From assembly GCF_004345665.1 (NCBI RefSeq), contig NZ_SLWR01000014.1:62001-126000 (forward strand): a stretch of 64,000 bases of DNA, in the 5' to 3' direction. This document shows, piece after piece, positions 25,714 to 34,482 of the stretch. Numbering within the stretch: position 1 is the stretch's first letter; every line of letters starts with the position of its first letter. Under the pieces are notes generated by a model. That model ran no database searches, was not told the origin of the DNA, and saw only the letters and a program-made list of their open reading frames with translations. The stretch comes from Kribbella antiqua (lineage in GTDB: Bacteria; Actinomycetota; Actinomycetes; Propionibacteriales; Kribbellaceae). Position numbers and translations under genes: made by a program.

Positions 25714-25893
25714 ATGTCGGAGCCGACGTCAGCGCCTGACGCGATCGAGCACGCCGACGCCTCCTTCTGGCGTGGTCGGGACCTCGAAGAGATCGTGGGC
25801 AGCACCGGGCCGCTCAGCGAGGACGAGTCGTTCGAGATCCCGGATCTGACCGACGACGAATGGGACCGATTCGTCCGGGCGATCCACGAGTGA
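25714..25893 (+). CDS. small antitoxin of second PIN pair
   Basis: 59 residues, acidic (SFEIPDLTDDEWDRFVRAIHE at the end), with GGAGG 8 bases before the ATG. It has no obvious DNA-binding fold and resembles short toxin-binding antitoxins preceding PIN genes in actinobacteria. The stop overlaps the GTG start of the toxin (GTGA). Its frame is continuous with the decayed EamA gene upstream, so an abnormal fusion is possible. Function by context. Confidence 0.65.
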   Translation: MSEPTSAPDAIEHADASFWRGRDLEEIVGSTGPLSEDESFEIPDLTDDEWDRFVRAIHE

Positions 25894-26312
25894 CGCGCGG
25901 CACCGTCCTGCTCGACACCAACGTCTTCACCGCCTGGTTGAAGCCTCGTTCGGCGCTGGTGCCGCTCTACGGCAAGCATGTCTTCGGCCGTCGGGTCGCG
26001 ATCTCCCAGCAAACCGTGGCCGAGGCCCGATACGGCGCTGTGGTGGCGGGCTGGGGAGACAAGCGGTTGGACACCCTCGAGCGGTTGATCCATCCCAGTG
26101 CAACGCTCCCCGGGGACGATGAGACGGCGTGGGCCTACGTCCGGCTGCGCGCCAAGTGCCGTCAGATCGGGCACCCGCTCCACCCGAAGCAGCATCTGGG
26201 TGATTTGTGGATTGCCGCAGCGGCTATTCGCTGGCAGCTGCCGCTGGTCGCCCACGACGCCGTGTACGTCGGCTGCCCCGGCATCGAGCTGCTCACCGAG
26301 CTCCCGCTGTAG
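25890..26312 (+). CDS. PIN-domain ribonuclease toxin (VapC-like), second pair
   Basis: 140 residues from the GTG that overlaps the antitoxin stop. PIN acidic residues: Asp in VLLDTNVFTAWL, Glu in TVAEARYG, Asp in HLGDLWIAAAA, and the last in VAHDAVY. A longer in-frame ATG at 25860 lies inside the antitoxin gene and is less likely. RNA cleavage is expected, target unknown. It has closer similarity to VapC-type nucleases than the first toxin in the window. Confidence 0.82.
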   Translation: MTRGTVLLDTNVFTAWLKPRSALVPLYGKHVFGRRVAISQQTVAEARYGAVVAGWGDKRLDTLERLIHPSATLPGDDETAWAYVRLRAKCRQIGHPLHPKQHLGDLWIAAAAIRWQLPLVAHDAVYVGCPGIELLTELPL

Positions 26313-26365
26313 CCACGTATCCGTTCCAGCACCTGTCGGCGCAGCCTCTGCGTTAGGTTCGGGGT

Positions 26366-27646
26366 ATGGGTGGCGACGGGATGTCGGTGGGGGCGGCTCG
26401 GCGGGTGGCGTTGGCGGCGCAGGGGTTTGCGGAGGGGCGGCCGGCGGGGCGGGTTGATGTGCGGCATGTCCGGCGGGCCATCGAGCGGGTCGGGGTGTTG
26501 CAGGTTGACTCGGTGAATGTGTTGTGCCGGTCGCATTACTTGCCGTTGTTCGCGCGGCTGGGGGCGTACTCGCGTACGACGCTCGATCGGATGTGCTGGG
26601 GCCGGGACCGGGAGCTGTTCGAGTACTTCTGGGGACACAAGGCGGCTCTGCTCCCGTTGAAGACCTACCCGCTGTTGCGCTGGCGGATGCGGATCGTCGA
26701 GCGTCAGGACTGGAACGGCGAGCTGGATCCGGAACTCTCGACGCCGTGGTCGGTGGTCGAGGGGATGCGCCGGCTGACCAAAGAGCGGCCAGGGCTCGTC
26801 GACGACGTACTCGCGAAAGTCACCCAGAGCGGGCCGCTGACCGCCTCCGAGGCAAGCCCCGATGGCGTACGGCGCAAGCGGTCCGACCCGCACCCGGATC
26901 CGACCACCGGCTCGATGTGGAACTGGCAGGACGCCAAGATCGCGATCGAGTACCTGTTCAGCTCGGGCCGGGTCACCATCGCGAGCCGGCGCAACTTCGA
27001 GCGCTTGTACGACCTCACCGAACGGGTTCTGCCGAACCATCAGACCGAGCGCGACGCCGACGAGGCGCGGCGGGAGCTGGTCCGGATCGCCGCTCGCGGA
27101 CTCGGCGTCGCCACCGCGCGCGAGCTGTGCGGCGCCGGCGGCGGGACCGGCCACTTTCCGTTGCCCACGGCAACCGCCAAGAAGGTCATCGGCGAACTGG
27201 TGGACGCCGGCGACCTCATCCCGGTCCGCGTCGACGGCGTACCACAGCAGAGCTACCTCTGGAAGGACGCCGAGGAGCGACCGGTCGATGCGCGCGCCTT
27301 GCTGTCACCGTTCGACACGCTGATCTGGAACCGCGACCGGACTCACCGCCTGTTCGACTTCTTCTACCGCATCAGCATCTACACGCCGGCCGCCCAGCGG
27401 GTGCACGGCTACTACGTGCTGCCGTTCCTGCTCGGTGACCGCCTCGTCGCTCGAGTCGACCTGAAGGCCGACCGGCAAAACTCCACGCTGCTCGTGCCGA
27501 CGGTCACCGCCGAACCCGGCGCACCCGACTTCGTCGAACCGCTCAGGGCCGAACTCGAGCTGATGGCCCGTTGGCTTGAGCTCGACCGAGTGCACGTGAC
27601 GGCGAAGGGCAAGCTGGGCCGCGCCCTGCAGGTGGGAGCTCCCTGA
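26366..27646 (+). CDS. YcaQ-like winged-helix protein (DNA glycosylase family)
   Basis: 426 residues. The family segment RRAIERVGVLQVDSVNVLCRSHYLP and YFWGHKAALLPLKTYPLL are seen, then winged-helix units (TASEASPDGVRR, then IAIEYLFSSGRVTIASRR) and the C-terminal SPFDTLIWNRDRTHRLFDFFYRI split region plus GRLVARVDLKADR-like strand. In Escherichia coli YcaQ (AlkX) the QxD motif unhooks interstrand crosslinks; here VLQVDS carries it. A -10-like TAGGTT lies 6 bases before the ATG, so it is probably leaderless. A second homologue is at 51735-52832. Confidence 0.85.
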   Translation: MGGDGMSVGAARRVALAAQGFAEGRPAGRVDVRHVRRAIERVGVLQVDSVNVLCRSHYLPLFARLGAYSRTTLDRMCWGRDRELFEYFWGHKAALLPLKTYPLLRWRMRIVERQDWNGELDPELSTPWSVVEGMRRLTKERPGLVDDVLAKVTQSGPLTASEASPDGVRRKRSDPHPDPTTGSMWNWQDAKIAIEYLFSSGRVTIASRRNFERLYDLTERVLPNHQTERDADEARRELVRIAARGLGVATARELCGAGGGTGHFPLPTATAKKVIGELVDAGDLIPVRVDGVPQQSYLWKDAEERPVDARALLSPFDTLIWNRDRTHRLFDFFYRISIYTPAAQRVHGYYVLPFLLGDRLVARVDLKADRQNSTLLVPTVTAEPGAPDFVEPLRAELELMARWLELDRVHVTAKGKLGRALQVGAP

Positions 27647-27661
27647 GGGAACCCCCACCTG
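27629..27661. terminator. bidirectional terminator between YcaQ-like gene and GH12
   Basis: Arms CAGGTGGG (27629-27636) and CCCACCTG (27654-27661) with an inner stem TCCC-TGA-GGGA; the triloop is the YcaQ-like gene's stop codon. The GH12 gene ends 10 bases further on the other strand. It would stop transcription in both directions. Confidence 0.7.
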
Positions 27662-27670
27662 TCTACGGTC

Positions 27671-28363
27671 TCAGGACGAGCTGACCGAGTAGGAGTTGCT
27701 GGTGAAGTTCAGGCCGCCGGACGACGACGTGATCTCGAAGCCGAACTGGACTTCGCCGACGGTCGCGTCGCCCATCCAGCCTTGACCGCGGATCCAGTTC
27801 AGGACCGCCTTGATGTCCACGGATCCCGAGTTGGTGTTGGAGGTACGGATGAAGGAGAAGACCGCGTTCGAGCCGTTGCTGCCGCGGTAGACGTCCCACG
27901 TGTGGCCGCCGACCGTGGCGGTCGTCTGCCTGCTGCCGATCGGCCCGACCGCGCCCTGCTTGTTGGCCCAGAGCATGATCTCGTACGCGTTGTTGTCGGC
28001 CCAGATGTCGTACGTCGTCGCGTACGCGCCGCTGCCGGGCCTGGAGACGTTGAAGTTGCTGGTCAGGCTGCCGAGGGCGCTGACCCGCTTGCCGATGTTG
28101 CGGGCGGAGTGCGGGTACGACTTCACGCCGCCGGTGTTCGGGTGGTCGGCCCAGACTCCCCAGTTGCTGTAGGAGTTGGCCCAGATCGTCTGCGGCCCGG
28201 CACCGCTACCCCAGACGTCGTTGCGAACCGTGTAGCCGCCGTTCGACCAGGTACCCCACTTGTCCGACGACGACCACACCGCCGCCTCAGCGGGAGCCGC
28301 GGTCACCAGGGCCGCGGCGAGTACCGTCACCAGTGCAGTTGCTGCCTTCCACCATCTTGTCAT
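27671..28363 (-). CDS. secreted GH12 endoglucanase/xyloglucanase
   Basis: 230 residues from ATG 28363, which has GAGAGGAA at proper distance (an upstream ATG at 28378 has no ribosome site). A Sec signal peptide covers about 1-30 (KAATALVTVLAAALVTAAPAEA). The mature part is one GH12 jelly-roll: SSDKWGTWSNGGYTVRND, the nucleophile Glu in NAYEIMLWAN and the acid/base Glu in the GEVQFGFEITSSSGG strand. GH12 enzymes cut internal beta-1,4 bonds in cellulose or xyloglucan with retention. No carbohydrate-binding module. A LacI palindrome lies 83 bp upstream, shared with the divergent LacI gene. Confidence 0.92.
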   Translation of the reverse strand: MTRWWKAATALVTVLAAALVTAAPAEAAVWSSSDKWGTWSNGGYTVRNDVWGSGAGPQTIWANSYSNWGVWADHPNTGGVKSYPHSARNIGKRVSALGSLTSNFNVSRPGSGAYATTYDIWADNNAYEIMLWANKQGAVGPIGSRQTTATVGGHTWDVYRGSNGSNAVFSFIRTSNTNSGSVDIKAVLNWIRGQGWMGDATVGEVQFGFEITSSSGGLNFTSNSYSVSSS

Positions 28364-28445
28364 TGCCGTTCCTCTCATCCTTGGGCGTTGAGATGACGCA
28401 GGGGCTTGACACAGGGGATTCCTCGACTCGACGCTGTTGCCTCCG

Positions 28446-28463
28446 AGTCGAAGCGCTTCGACT
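28446..28463. promoter_or_regulatory. LacI operator AGTCGAAGCGCTTCGACT
   Basis: A perfect 18-bp palindrome between the GH12 gene and the divergent LacI gene. The same core TCGAAGCGCTTCGA recurs at 38558, 38594 and 43413, each time upstream of a xyloglucan-type glycosidase. The CG-centred palindrome is typical of LacI sites. Confidence 0.85.
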
Positions 28464-28503
28464 GTTGTAGAACAGGAACATCAACCAGGGACAGGAGCCC
28501 ACG

Positions 28504-29529
28504 ATGGTCACGATCGCGGACGTCGCCCGGCATGCCGGGGTCGCGGCCAGCACGGTCTCCTACGTGCTCAGCGGGAAGCGGTCCATTTCCTCCGACACCC
28601 GCGATCGGGTGCAGCGCAGCGTCCGCGCGCTCGGCTACCGGCCGAACGCCAGCGCCCGCGCTCTCGCCAGCCAGCGCTCCAATGTGCTCGCGCTGGTCAT
28701 TCCGCTGCGCACCGGCATGCACGTCCCGGTGATGATGCAGTTCGCCGCCGCGGTCGTGACCACGGCCCGCCGGTTCGATCACGACGTATTGCTGCTGACC
28801 GCCGACGAAGGGCCGGACGGCTTGGAGCGGGTGGCGCAGAGCTCGCTGGTCGACGCGCTGGTCGTGATGGACGTCGAACTGCACGACAAGCGAGTGCCGG
28901 TGCTGCGCGAGCTGCCGATGCCTTCGGTGCTGATCGGCTACCCAGCCGATGCCGACGGGCTGACCTGCATCGACCTGGATTTCGTTGCCGCGGGCGCCCA
29001 TTGCGTCGACCACCTCGCCGATCTCGGCCACCGCTCGCTCGCCTTGCTCGGTACGCCGTCCGCCGTCTACGAGCGGCAGACCGGCTTCGCCCAGCGCACC
29101 TTGACCGGCTTCGCGGAGGCCGCCGAGCGTCGCGGGCTGCTCGGGGTCGAAACGCCTTGCGAGCACACGTTCGACGCGATCCTGCACACCGTCGAGCAGT
29201 TGCTGCACGACCACCCCGGCATCACCGGGTTGGTGGTCCAGAACGAGCCGATCATCGGCCCGCTCCTCGACGTACTGCGGCGGCTCGGGCGGCGCGTGCC
29301 GGAAGACATGTCGCTGATGGCGATCTGTGCCGACGACGTGGCCGAGCGGCAGGTGCCGCAGCTGTCGTCCGTCACCATCCCGGCAGAGCGGATCGGCCAG
29401 CAGGCGGTCGAGTCGCTGATCACCAAACTCGAGGGCGCGGACGTTCCCGAGCTGACTCTTCTGCCGCCCAAGCTCACCGCCCGCGCCAGCACCTGCGAGG
29501 CCCCTCACCGCGACCTCACCACCGCATAA
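28504..29529 (+). CDS. LacI-family regulator of the xyloglucan-type regulon
   Basis: 341 residues. Helix-turn-helix TIADVARHAGVAASTVSYVLSG and the hinge ASARALASQRSN precede a sugar-binding core. AGGAG is 7 bases before the ATG. The operator at 28446-28463 is 41 bp upstream, so autoregulation is likely. It probably represses GH12, GH3 and GH31 until a xyloglucan-derived sugar binds; the inducer is not visible from sequence. Its end overlaps the convergent GH42 gene by 25 bp. Confidence 0.92.
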   Translation: MVTIADVARHAGVAASTVSYVLSGKRSISSDTRDRVQRSVRALGYRPNASARALASQRSNVLALVIPLRTGMHVPVMMQFAAAVVTTARRFDHDVLLLTADEGPDGLERVAQSSLVDALVVMDVELHDKRVPVLRELPMPSVLIGYPADADGLTCIDLDFVAAGAHCVDHLADLGHRSLALLGTPSAVYERQTGFAQRTLTGFAEAAERRGLLGVETPCEHTFDAILHTVEQLLHDHPGITGLVVQNEPIIGPLLDVLRRLGRRVPEDMSLMAICADDVAERQVPQLSSVTIPAERIGQQAVESLITKLEGADVPELTLLPPKLTARASTCEAPHRDLTTA

Positions 29530-31421
29530 CCACCGGCCGGCACCGCCACCGAGGCATCCACGGTCGAGCCCGAAATCAGCTCAACCCCATCAGCCGGTAC
29601 GACGACCTCCGCGTCACCGTGGTTGAGCAGGAAGGTCCACGTGGTGTCGCCGGTACGGCGTCGTACGGTCTCCACCGCCGAGGACGTAAGGCCGAGCACG
29701 CGGGCTGCCGTCTCGTCATCCAGCTCCGTCGACACGTACCACGCCCTACCGGCACCAACGGAACGACGGGTGATGGCGGGCTTCCCGTCCAGGACTCCGC
29801 CCGCGTACCGATCGACCACCTCGGCCGCGACCGCATGGACGTCCTCGCTCCACAGTCGTCCCCGGCCGCCTGACGTCAACTCGATCGGGTCGTCGAGGGG
29901 ATGAAACTCGTCCACTCGCACGCCGAGCAGCTCGGTGAAGGCGCCCGGATACCCGCCGAGCCGCACCCGGACGTCGGGATCGACGATCCCACTGAAGTAC
30001 CCGACGACGAGCTGTCCGCCACCTTCGACGTACGCCGAAAGGGACGCAGCCGCCTCGTCGCTGATCAAATACAACGACGGCACCACAACTGTCTTGTACG
30101 ACGACAGCTCCGCACCAGGCTGGGCAAAGTCGACGGTCACGCCGGCACGCCAGAAATGCCGATGGGCGGCCTGCGCCGCGGCCAGGTAATCCAGCGACGA
30201 CGAAGGCAGATGTGTCCCCTGCATCGCCCACCAGGACTCGACATCCCACAGAATGGCGACGTCGGCGACAACCTTGCTGTCGGCAACTTCAGCCAACCGC
30301 GGCAGCACCGATCCCAGCTCGGCGACCTCCCGAAATATGCGGGAATCCGCACCGGCATGCGGAACCATCGCCGAGTGGTACATTTCCGCGCCACCCTGCG
30401 ACGCCCGCCACTGGAAGGACAGCGCTCCGGCCGATCCGCGTGCGATATGTGACAGGCTGTGCCGCGCCATCCGCCCACGCTCCTTGGCGTGCAGGCGACG
30501 CCCGTCGTTCAGCGTCCCGGCCGCTTGCTCCATGAGCAACCACGGCTTGCCGCCGGCCCACGACCGGGCGAGATCGGCACCGAAGGCGGTCTGCTCCTCG
30601 GCGCCGAGGTCGGCTCGGCTCGGATAGTGGTCGATGGCAACCACATCGACCTCCGCGGCCCATTGGGCATGGTTGACCGGCACCCAGCCGCCGAAGACAA
30701 AGTTCGTGGTGATCGGCAACGAACTGTGCTCGCGGAGTTCCGCCTTTTGTTCCAGATAGGCCGCCAGCAATTCGTCCGACCAGAACCGCCGATAGTCCAG
30801 GAACTGCGTGGGATTCACCAGGTACTGTGTCTGCCGCGGCGGCTGCACGTCCTCCCAATCCGCATATCCCTGACTCCAGAACGCGGTCGTCCAAGCGTCG
30901 TTGAGCCGCTGCAGAGACCCATATCGCTGCTGCAGCCAAACCCGAAATCGCGAAGCTGCCAAAGGGCAGTAACAGGTTGTCCCGTATTCGTTGTGCACAT
31001 GCCACATCGCCAGCGCCGGATGATCGCCGTACCGCTCAGCCAACGCTCGAGCGATCCCGCGCGCGGCCTCGCGATAGGCAGGCGCACAAGCGCAGTACGT
31101 GTCCCTGCTGCCATGAGTCAGACGTACGCCGTCAGCCGTCACCGGCAGCGCCTCCGGGTGCAGCCGGCTGAACCACGGCGGCGGTGAGGCGGTCGGCGTC
31201 GCCAAGTCCACGCTCACACCACCGTTATGCAACATCTCCAGGACCTGATCGAGCCAGTCGAACTCATAAACGCCCGGCGATGGTTCGAGACTCGACCACG
31301 AGAAGACGCCGACGGTCACCAGGTTGACGCCGGCCTGACGCATCAGGTCGACGTCCTCCTTCCACACCACCGGATCCCACTGCTCCGGGTTGTAGTCACC
31401 GCCGTACCAAAGCCGGGTCAT
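29505..31421 (-). CDS. GH42 beta-galactosidase
   Basis: 638 residues, start LWYGGDYNPEQWDPVVWKED typical for GH42. The acid/base Glu is in MWHVHNEYG and the nucleophile Glu in KPWLLMEQAAG; the Cys cluster (CACAPAYRE and YGTTCYCPLA) resembles the zinc site of this family. The trimerisation and C-terminal beta domains follow. No signal peptide, so it acts inside the cell, probably removing galactose side residues from imported oligosaccharides. The ATG overlaps the GH74 stop (ATGA); it is the last gene of the importer operon. Codon use is a little less GC-rich near 30,300-31,000. Confidence 0.92.
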   Translation of the reverse strand: MTRLWYGGDYNPEQWDPVVWKEDVDLMRQAGVNLVTVGVFSWSSLEPSPGVYEFDWLDQVLEMLHNGGVSVDLATPTASPPPWFSRLHPEALPVTADGVRLTHGSRDTYCACAPAYREAARGIARALAERYGDHPALAMWHVHNEYGTTCYCPLAASRFRVWLQQRYGSLQRLNDAWTTAFWSQGYADWEDVQPPRQTQYLVNPTQFLDYRRFWSDELLAAYLEQKAELREHSSLPITTNFVFGGWVPVNHAQWAAEVDVVAIDHYPSRADLGAEEQTAFGADLARSWAGGKPWLLMEQAAGTLNDGRRLHAKERGRMARHSLSHIARGSAGALSFQWRASQGGAEMYHSAMVPHAGADSRIFREVAELGSVLPRLAEVADSKVVADVAILWDVESWWAMQGTHLPSSSLDYLAAAQAAHRHFWRAGVTVDFAQPGAELSSYKTVVVPSLYLISDEAAASLSAYVEGGGQLVVGYFSGIVDPDVRVRLGGYPGAFTELLGVRVDEFHPLDDPIELTSGGRGRLWSEDVHAVAAEVVDRYAGGVLDGKPAITRRSVGAGRAWYVSTELDDETAARVLGLTSSAVETVRRRTGDTTWTFLLNHGDAEVVVPADGVELISGSTVDASVAVPAGGYAVVRSR

Positions 31422-33571
31422 GCGGGCTCTCCGTAGGGGATGCCGAAGCCGTTGGTGGAGATGTAGACGCGGCCGTATACGCGCGGGTCGCCAGTGATCG
31501 CCTCACCGGTGGACGCGTACTGATGCCGGTCGTCGTTCACCCGCACCCACGATTCACCGCTGTCGTCGGACCGGAAGATCCCGCGCACCCCGCCGACCTT
31601 GCCGGACGTGTAGACCGCCATCTCGCTGCAACCCGGCCTCGCCTTGCCGAACCCGACCGTGTACGCCTCCTGGATCGTTGTCACGGGCAAGAACGTTAGC
31701 CCGCCGTCCACCGACCGATACAGCCCACCCGCACCGGCCGCCAGCCAGCAGTGCCCGGCTCGATTCAGCACGGTCTCCAGCTTCCCCGCACCTGTCGGCA
31801 ACCCGGCAGCAGTCGGTGAGAAGGCGACACCACCGTTCGTGCTGGAGTACGCCGTACCGGTCGCCGGATCGAACGCATAGAACAGCCGAGAGTCCGCCCG
31901 ATCGCCAACGACGGCGGCCGTCGCCGGTAGACCAGTCACAGCGGTCCACGTCGTCCCGCGGTCCCGGGAGTAGTGCGGCACCACATCGCCCGGCGTCCAC
32001 AGCAGAGTCCGAGCATCCGCGCTTACCGTAATCCGCCCTGTCTGTGCCATCCCGGCCGGCTCACCCAGGAACGGCTGCCACGAGACGCCGGCATCAGTCG
32101 AGTAAGCGCCGCGCTCGCCCGCCGCGGCATTGGCCAGCCGTACGACGAAGCCAGACGACAACGCCGCGTAGTCCAGACTCGGCGACGTCCCGCTGACCGG
32201 GTTCGACGCCTGCCCATCCGGCGGTACGACGTCCAGCCGCGCGTGCCGGTACACCCCGATGTCGCCCAGCGCACTGATCAACGGCGGTCCCCACGGCGGG
32301 CTGATCAGATCGAGTACGGCGGTCTCCTCCAACCCCTGCGCACGGACCGACCAGTGCGTACTGCGACCCGCCTCGGCCTCGGTGACGTCGTCAGTGCCGA
32401 AGATCGTCGCACCGGTGACATAGAGGACCTTGTCCGAGTCGAACGGGTCGATGGAGATGTCGCCGATCATCCAGCCCAGCTTGGGCGTGCCATGGAAGTT
32501 CAAGTACGGCGCTCCGGAGGTGTCCAGCACGATGCGTTCGCCGATCGAATGCCAGGTCTGGCCACCGTCTGTCGACCGGAAGATGTCGTCCACCGGACCC
32601 CAGCGGCTCATCGTCGAAACCATGACGGTGCCCGGGCGGCGTGGGTCGGTCGCGAGGCCGCCGTACCCGAAGCCGGCTTCACCGCCGGTGTTCGGGCGGA
32701 GTGGGGTGATGTCGGTCCACGTCCCCGTCGCCGTGTCGAGCTTGTGGACGGCACCGTCGTACATCTCGTACGGTCCGGGGCGGTCGCCGTACGTCACGTA
32801 GATGTTGCCGTCGGCTCCTAATTCGCCGTGGTGGGGCAACAATCCGGTCGGTTGCCCGGCGATCGGCGACCAGGTCTCGCCGGCGTCCGTACTGCGGTAG
32901 AGCGGAGCAGCCGGGTCGGTCACGCCGGCGTAGATCGTTGCGTTGCGTGGGTCGAAGAAGACGAAACCGACGCCGATGCCTGGGGTGCCGGTTGCTGGGA
33001 AGCTGTCGACTCGGCTCCAGGTCTGGCCGCGGTCGGTGCTGCGCCAGAGGCCTTGGTTGCGGGTGCCGAGGAGGAGGACTCGGCCGTCGCGGGGGTTGAC
33101 GACCAGGCGTTCGCCCATCGAGCGGCCTGGTTCGTTGCCGCCGAGTTTGAACGGGAGGTCGGTGCGCTGGAAGGTGCGGCCCTGGTCGGTGGAGCGCAGG
33201 ATCGCGCCGTTGATGGGCGACCAGTCGTTGGTATAGGTGCCGACGGCAAGGTACAGCCGGTCGGGATCCGCCGGATCCAGCGCGAGACTCTCCACGCCGG
33301 TCCAGTTCCATTCGTCCCAGCCAACCCAATGCAGCAGCTGCACCCACCGCTGAGTCCGGTTGTCGAACCGCGCCGCACCTCCGATGTCCGTGCGCGCGTA
33401 CACAAGTCCACGCTTGTAAGGGTGGTGGATGATGCCGGTGACGAACCCGCCACCGACGATCTCCACATTTCTCCAGCGATAGCTGGTTGTTGCCGAGGCA
33501 GGTCTCGTGGTTGCGGCGGCGAGCGCCGTACCGGTGCCGAGGGCAAGGAATTGACGGCGGCCTAGGTTCAT
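31418..33571 (-). CDS. secreted GH74 xyloglucanase (Tat signal)
   Basis: 717 residues from ATG 33571, 5 bp after the permease stop. The N-terminus NLGRRQFLALGTGTALAAAT is a twin-arginine signal. The mature protein is two beta-propellers with at least nine Asp-box repeats (RSTDQGRTF, RSTDRGQTW, RSTDAGETW, RSTDGGQTW, YSTDAGVSW, YSRDRGTTW, RSVDGGLTF, RSDDSGESW and others). WDEWNWTGVESLALDP and FGYGGLATDPRRPGTVMVST are GH74 features near the catalytic Asps. GH74 enzymes hydrolyse xyloglucan, often next to unbranched glucose. It has no carbohydrate-binding module. Fold export via Tat implies folding before secretion. Confidence 0.93.
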   Translation of the reverse strand: MNLGRRQFLALGTGTALAAATTRPASATTSYRWRNVEIVGGGFVTGIIHHPYKRGLVYARTDIGGAARFDNRTQRWVQLLHWVGWDEWNWTGVESLALDPADPDRLYLAVGTYTNDWSPINGAILRSTDQGRTFQRTDLPFKLGGNEPGRSMGERLVVNPRDGRVLLLGTRNQGLWRSTDRGQTWSRVDSFPATGTPGIGVGFVFFDPRNATIYAGVTDPAAPLYRSTDAGETWSPIAGQPTGLLPHHGELGADGNIYVTYGDRPGPYEMYDGAVHKLDTATGTWTDITPLRPNTGGEAGFGYGGLATDPRRPGTVMVSTMSRWGPVDDIFRSTDGGQTWHSIGERIVLDTSGAPYLNFHGTPKLGWMIGDISIDPFDSDKVLYVTGATIFGTDDVTEAEAGRSTHWSVRAQGLEETAVLDLISPPWGPPLISALGDIGVYRHARLDVVPPDGQASNPVSGTSPSLDYAALSSGFVVRLANAAAGERGAYSTDAGVSWQPFLGEPAGMAQTGRITVSADARTLLWTPGDVVPHYSRDRGTTWTAVTGLPATAAVVGDRADSRLFYAFDPATGTAYSSTNGGVAFSPTAAGLPTGAGKLETVLNRAGHCWLAAGAGGLYRSVDGGLTFLPVTTIQEAYTVGFGKARPGCSEMAVYTSGKVGGVRGIFRSDDSGESWVRVNDDRHQYASTGEAITGDPRVYGRVYISTNGFGIPYGEPA

Positions 33572-33576
33572 CGTGA

Positions 33577-34482
33577 TCAGCCCTTGACTGCGCCGATGAT
33601 GACGCCCTTGGTGAAGTGGCGCTGGATGAAGGGGTAGACGAGCAGGACCGGGACGATCGCGATCACCACGATCGCCATCTTGATCGCGAGACCCGGCGCG
33701 GCTTGCAGGCCCAGGCCGACGTTGGTCGCGACCCCGCCGGCGCCGGTCGGCAGCGGTTGCTGCTGGACGATGTAGGTCCGAAGCACCATTTGCAGCGGCC
33801 ACTTGTTGTTGTCGTTGATGTACAGCAGCGCGTTGAAGAACGCGTTCCAGTAGCCGACCGCGTAGAACAGCCCGACGACCGCGACCACGGCCTTGGACAA
33901 CGGCAGCACGATCCGGCGCAGGATCGCGAACTCGCCCGCGCCGTCGATCCGCGCGCTGTCGATGAGCTCACTCGGGATCCCCATGAAGAACGACCGCATG
34001 ACGATCAGGTTGAACGCCGATATCGCCGCCGGCAGGATCAGCGACGCGTAGTGGTCGATCAGACCGAGCGAGTTGACCACCAGGTAGCTCGGGATGATGC
34101 CCGGCCCGAACAGGAAGGTCAGCAGTACGACGAACAGCAGCGGCCGGTGGAACAGCGACCCTGGCCGGGACAGCCCGTACGCCGCGAGCACGGTGATCCC
34201 GAGGCTGAACGCGGTACCGATGGCGGTGATCGCCACGCTGATCATCAACGCCCGGGTCACCACACCACCCGACAGCAACTGCACATACGCCGCCGCTGTC
34301 AGCTCCCGCGGTACGACGACCAGCCCGCCGGCCCGAGTCACGGCTTCCGTCGTCGACAGGCTAGTCACGACCACGACGTACAACGGGAACGCGACCGCGA
34401 GCGCGATCAGCGCCAGCACCACCGGCTTACCCAGCCGACCGACAGCGGTCGGTTCTTCCTCCCAGACAGCTCGTGCACTCAT
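33577..34482 (-). CDS. carbohydrate ABC permease, LplC/UgpE-like
   Basis: 301 residues from ATG 34482, which overlaps the preceding permease stop (ATGA). Six helices; EAA loop SARIDGAGEFAILRRIVLPLSK. Typical LplC end FIQRHFTKGVIIGAVKG. It forms the channel with the upstream permease. No ATPase gene is in the operon, so a shared MsmK/MsiK-type ATPase elsewhere must energise it, as is usual for such transporters in actinobacteria. Confidence 0.93.
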   Translation of the reverse strand: MSARAVWEEEPTAVGRLGKPVVLALIALAVAFPLYVVVVTSLSTTEAVTRAGGLVVVPRELTAAAYVQLLSGGVVTRALMISVAITAIGTAFSLGITVLAAYGLSRPGSLFHRPLLFVVLLTFLFGPGIIPSYLVVNSLGLIDHYASLILPAAISAFNLIVMRSFFMGIPSELIDSARIDGAGEFAILRRIVLPLSKAVVAVVGLFYAVGYWNAFFNALLYINDNNKWPLQMVLRTYIVQQQPLPTGAGGVATNVGLGLQAAPGLAIKMAIVVIAIVPVLLVYPFIQRHFTKGVIIGAVKG

